This document shows, piece by piece, positions 62,482 through 64,000 of a DNA stretch of 64,000 bases; within the stretch, counting starts at the first letter, position 1; each line of letters begins with the position of its first letter. Source of the DNA: Pseudomonas grimontii (lineage in GTDB: Bacteria > Pseudomonadota > Gammaproteobacteria > Pseudomonadales > Pseudomonadaceae); contig NZ_VFES01000002.1 in NCBI RefSeq assembly GCF_007858185.1, forward strand, positions 1-64,000. Direction: 5' to 3'. The notes under the pieces are model-generated. The model did no database searches, had not been told where the DNA came from, and saw only the letters and a list, made by a program, of their open reading frames with translations. The translations under genes and the position numbers were made by a program.

Positions 62482-64000
62482 ATGACGCAAGCCAATAACG
62501 CCGTATACACCGATCTGAGTGTTGACGATCTGGTCAAAGAAGCCCTGCAGCGCGGTGAAGGCGTGCTTGCCGATACCGGCGCGCTGGTCGTAGAAACCGG
62601 TCACCGTACCGGCCGTTCGCCAGTCGACCGTTTCATCGTTGAAGAGCCTTCCACCCAGGATTCCATCGCCTGGGGCCCGATCAACCGCAAGTTCCCGGCC
62701 GACAAGTTCGATGCCCTGTGGGCGCGCGTCGAGGCGTTCAACAACGCGCAGGAGCACTTCGTTTCCCATGTTCACGTAGGGGCTGCCGAAGACCACTACC
62801 TGGCCGTGAAGATGACCACCCAGACTGCCTGGCAGAACCTCTTCGGTCGTTGCCTGTTCATCAACCCGGCCCAGTACAACCCGGCCGGCCGTGACGAGTG
62901 GCAAGTGCTCAACGTGGCCAACTTCGAGTGCGTGCCTGAGCGTGACGGCACCAACTCCGACGGTTGCGTGATCCTCAACTTCGCCCAGAAAAAAGTGCTG
63001 ATCGCCGGCATGCGCTACGCCGGTGAAATGAAGAAAGCCATGTTCTCGGTGCAGAACTACCTGCTGCCGGCTTCCGACGTACTGCCGATGCACTGCGCCG
63101 CCAACATTGGCGAAGCAGGCGACGTGACCCTGTTCTTCGGCCTGTCCGGCACCGGCAAGACCACCCTGTCCGCCGACGAAAGCCGTTACCTGATCGGTGA
63201 CGACGAACACGGCTGGGGCGAAGGTGTGGTGTTCAACATCGAAGGCGGTTGCTATGCCAAGTGCATCGACCTGTCCGAGAAGAACGAACCGGTTATCTGG
63301 AAAGCCATCAAGCACGGCGCCGTACTGGAAAACGTCGTCATCGACGACGCCAAGCACGCCGACTATGCCGATGTCAGCCTGACCCAGAACAGCCGTGCCG
63401 CCTACCCGCTGGAGCACGTTGCCAAGCGTTCCGAGAAGAACCTGGGCGGCGAGCCAAACGCGGTGATCTTCCTGACCTGCGACCTGACCGGCGTACTGCC
63501 GCCAGTGTCCATCCTCAGCGAAGAACAAGCGGCCTACCACTTCCTGTCCGGCTACACCGCACTGGTGGGCTCGACCGAAATGGGTTCGGGCAGCGGCATC
63601 AAGTCGACCTTCTCCACCTGCTTCGGCGCGCCGTTCTTCCCACGCCCGGCCGGCGAATACGCAGAGCTGCTGATCAAGCGCATCCGCGGCTTCGGCTCCA
63701 AGGTCTACCTGGTCAACACCGGCTGGACCGGCGGCGGCTACGGCGTCGGTAAGCGCTTCAACATCCCGACCACGCGCGGCGTGATCGCAGCGATCCAGAG
63801 CGGCGCGTTGATCGGTGTTGAAACCGAACACCTCGACACCATCAACCTCGACGTGCCATTGACCGTACCGGGCGTTGAGACCGGCCTGTTGAACCCACGT
63901 AACACCTGGGCTGACAAGGCGGCTTACGATGAAGCAGCGAAGGCGCTGGCCGGTCTGTTCATCGAGAACTTCAAGAAGTTTGAAGTGAGCGACGCGATCA
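62482..64000 (+). CDS. pckA: ATP-dependent phosphoenolpyruvate carboxykinase (3' end cut off)
   Basis: Open frame from ATG 62482 to the window edge (506 codons, last few residues missing). It converts oxaloacetate and ATP to PEP and CO2, the entry to gluconeogenesis on organic acids. Visible motifs: [12 protein letters not shown] (substrate site), kinase P-loop [14 protein letters not shown], metal site [11 protein letters not shown], and [16 protein letters not shown]. The segment [16 protein letters not shown] is slightly unlike other PckA proteins but in frame. ATG follows GGGGAACCTC. Confidence 0.95.
   Translation, partial: MTQANNAVYTDLSVDDLVKEALQRGEGVLADTGALVVETGHRTGRSPVDRFIVEEPSTQDSIAWGPINRKFPADKFDALWARVEAFNNAQEHFVSHVHVGAAEDHYLAVKMTTQTAWQNLFGRCLFINPAQYNPAGRDEWQVLNVANFECVPERDGTNSDGCVILNFAQKKVLIAGMRYAGEMKKAMFSVQNYLLPASDVLPMHCAANIGEAGDVTLFFGLSGTGKTTLSADESRYLIGDDEHGWGEGVVFNIEGGCYAKCIDLSEKNEPVIWKAIKHGAVLENVVIDDAKHADYADVSLTQNSRAAYPLEHVAKRSEKNLGGEPNAVIFLTCDLTGVLPPVSILSEEQAAYHFLSGYTALVGSTEMGSGSGIKSTFSTCFGAPFFPRPAGEYAELLIKRIRGFGSKVYLVNTGWTGGGYGVGKRFNIPTTRGVIAAIQSGALIGVETEHLDTINLDVPLTVPGVETGLLNPRNTWADKAAYDEAAKALAGLFIENFKKFEVSDAI

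Noticed and set aside
62323..63831. 502-codon minus-strand frame at the right end
   Set aside because: It is antisense to pckA, which is open from 62482 to the window edge with all active-site motifs.

Overview
The window is chromosomal DNA of a fluorescent Pseudomonas, close to the P. fluorescens SBW25 subgroup. The evidence is GC-rich coding sequence with long antisense shadow frames, many REP/REPIN repeats of the 'GTGGGAGGGGGCTTGC' type between genes, the rimABK operon, the ompR-envZ / Hsp15 / hslO / pckA gene order, and Pseudomonas-type TonB and OprD proteins. No tRNA, rRNA, CRISPR array, prophage or intact transposase gene was seen.

Most of the window serves sulfur acquisition. From left: a four-copy tandem inverted-repeat array (1-502); a sulfate-ester module (two related LysR regulators, the Fe(II)/2-oxoglutarate alkylsulfatase AtsK, a type I sulfatase and a TonB-dependent receptor broken by one extra G); an MFS exporter with a LysR regulator; and a tonB-exbB-exbD operon (10.2-12.2 kb). 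At 12.2-15.0 kb lies an islet of LysR, EamA transporter and an AT-rich clavaminate-synthase-like oxygenase. A small DUF3077-like gene follows (15.5 kb), behind a strikingly structured leader. Then come an RBBP9-like hydrolase, an SfnR-like sigma-54 activator and a MetQ protein (16-18.5 kb).

A TriABC-like efflux operon with two adaptor lipoproteins (19.1-24.3 kb), a secreted glycosidase-like protein and a methyltransferase interrupt the sulfur theme. It resumes with metN-metI-metQ, an LLM flavin monooxygenase and two SfnB-type flavoproteins (27.5-34.0 kb), a cystine ABC transporter, D-cysteine desulfhydrase and serine acetyltransferase (35.3-39.8 kb). After BetT, an OprD porin and an aldo-keto reductase comes an AT-rich two-gene XRE-ImmA/IrrE module (44.9-46.7 kb), then tauABCD (46.9-50.3 kb) and gshA. 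Together these genes import sulfonates, sulfate esters, methionine-like compounds and cystine, release sulfite or sulfide oxidatively, and feed cysteine and glutathione synthesis.

The right end (52.4-64 kb) is core genome: thioesterase, tex, ompR-envZ, rimA-rimB-rimK, Hsp15, a PAP2 phosphatase, hslO, and pckA cut by the window edge. The most novel feature is the leader at 15303-15504. It can form an H-type pseudoknot, and two of its pairing segments recur just before the start codon, one over the Shine-Dalgarno sequence, as expected of a translational switch. Other unusual features are a small inverted-repeat element inserted in a REPIN with a perfect 10-bp duplication, the XRE-ImmA/IrrE module, and a compensatory base change in the 5' repeat array.
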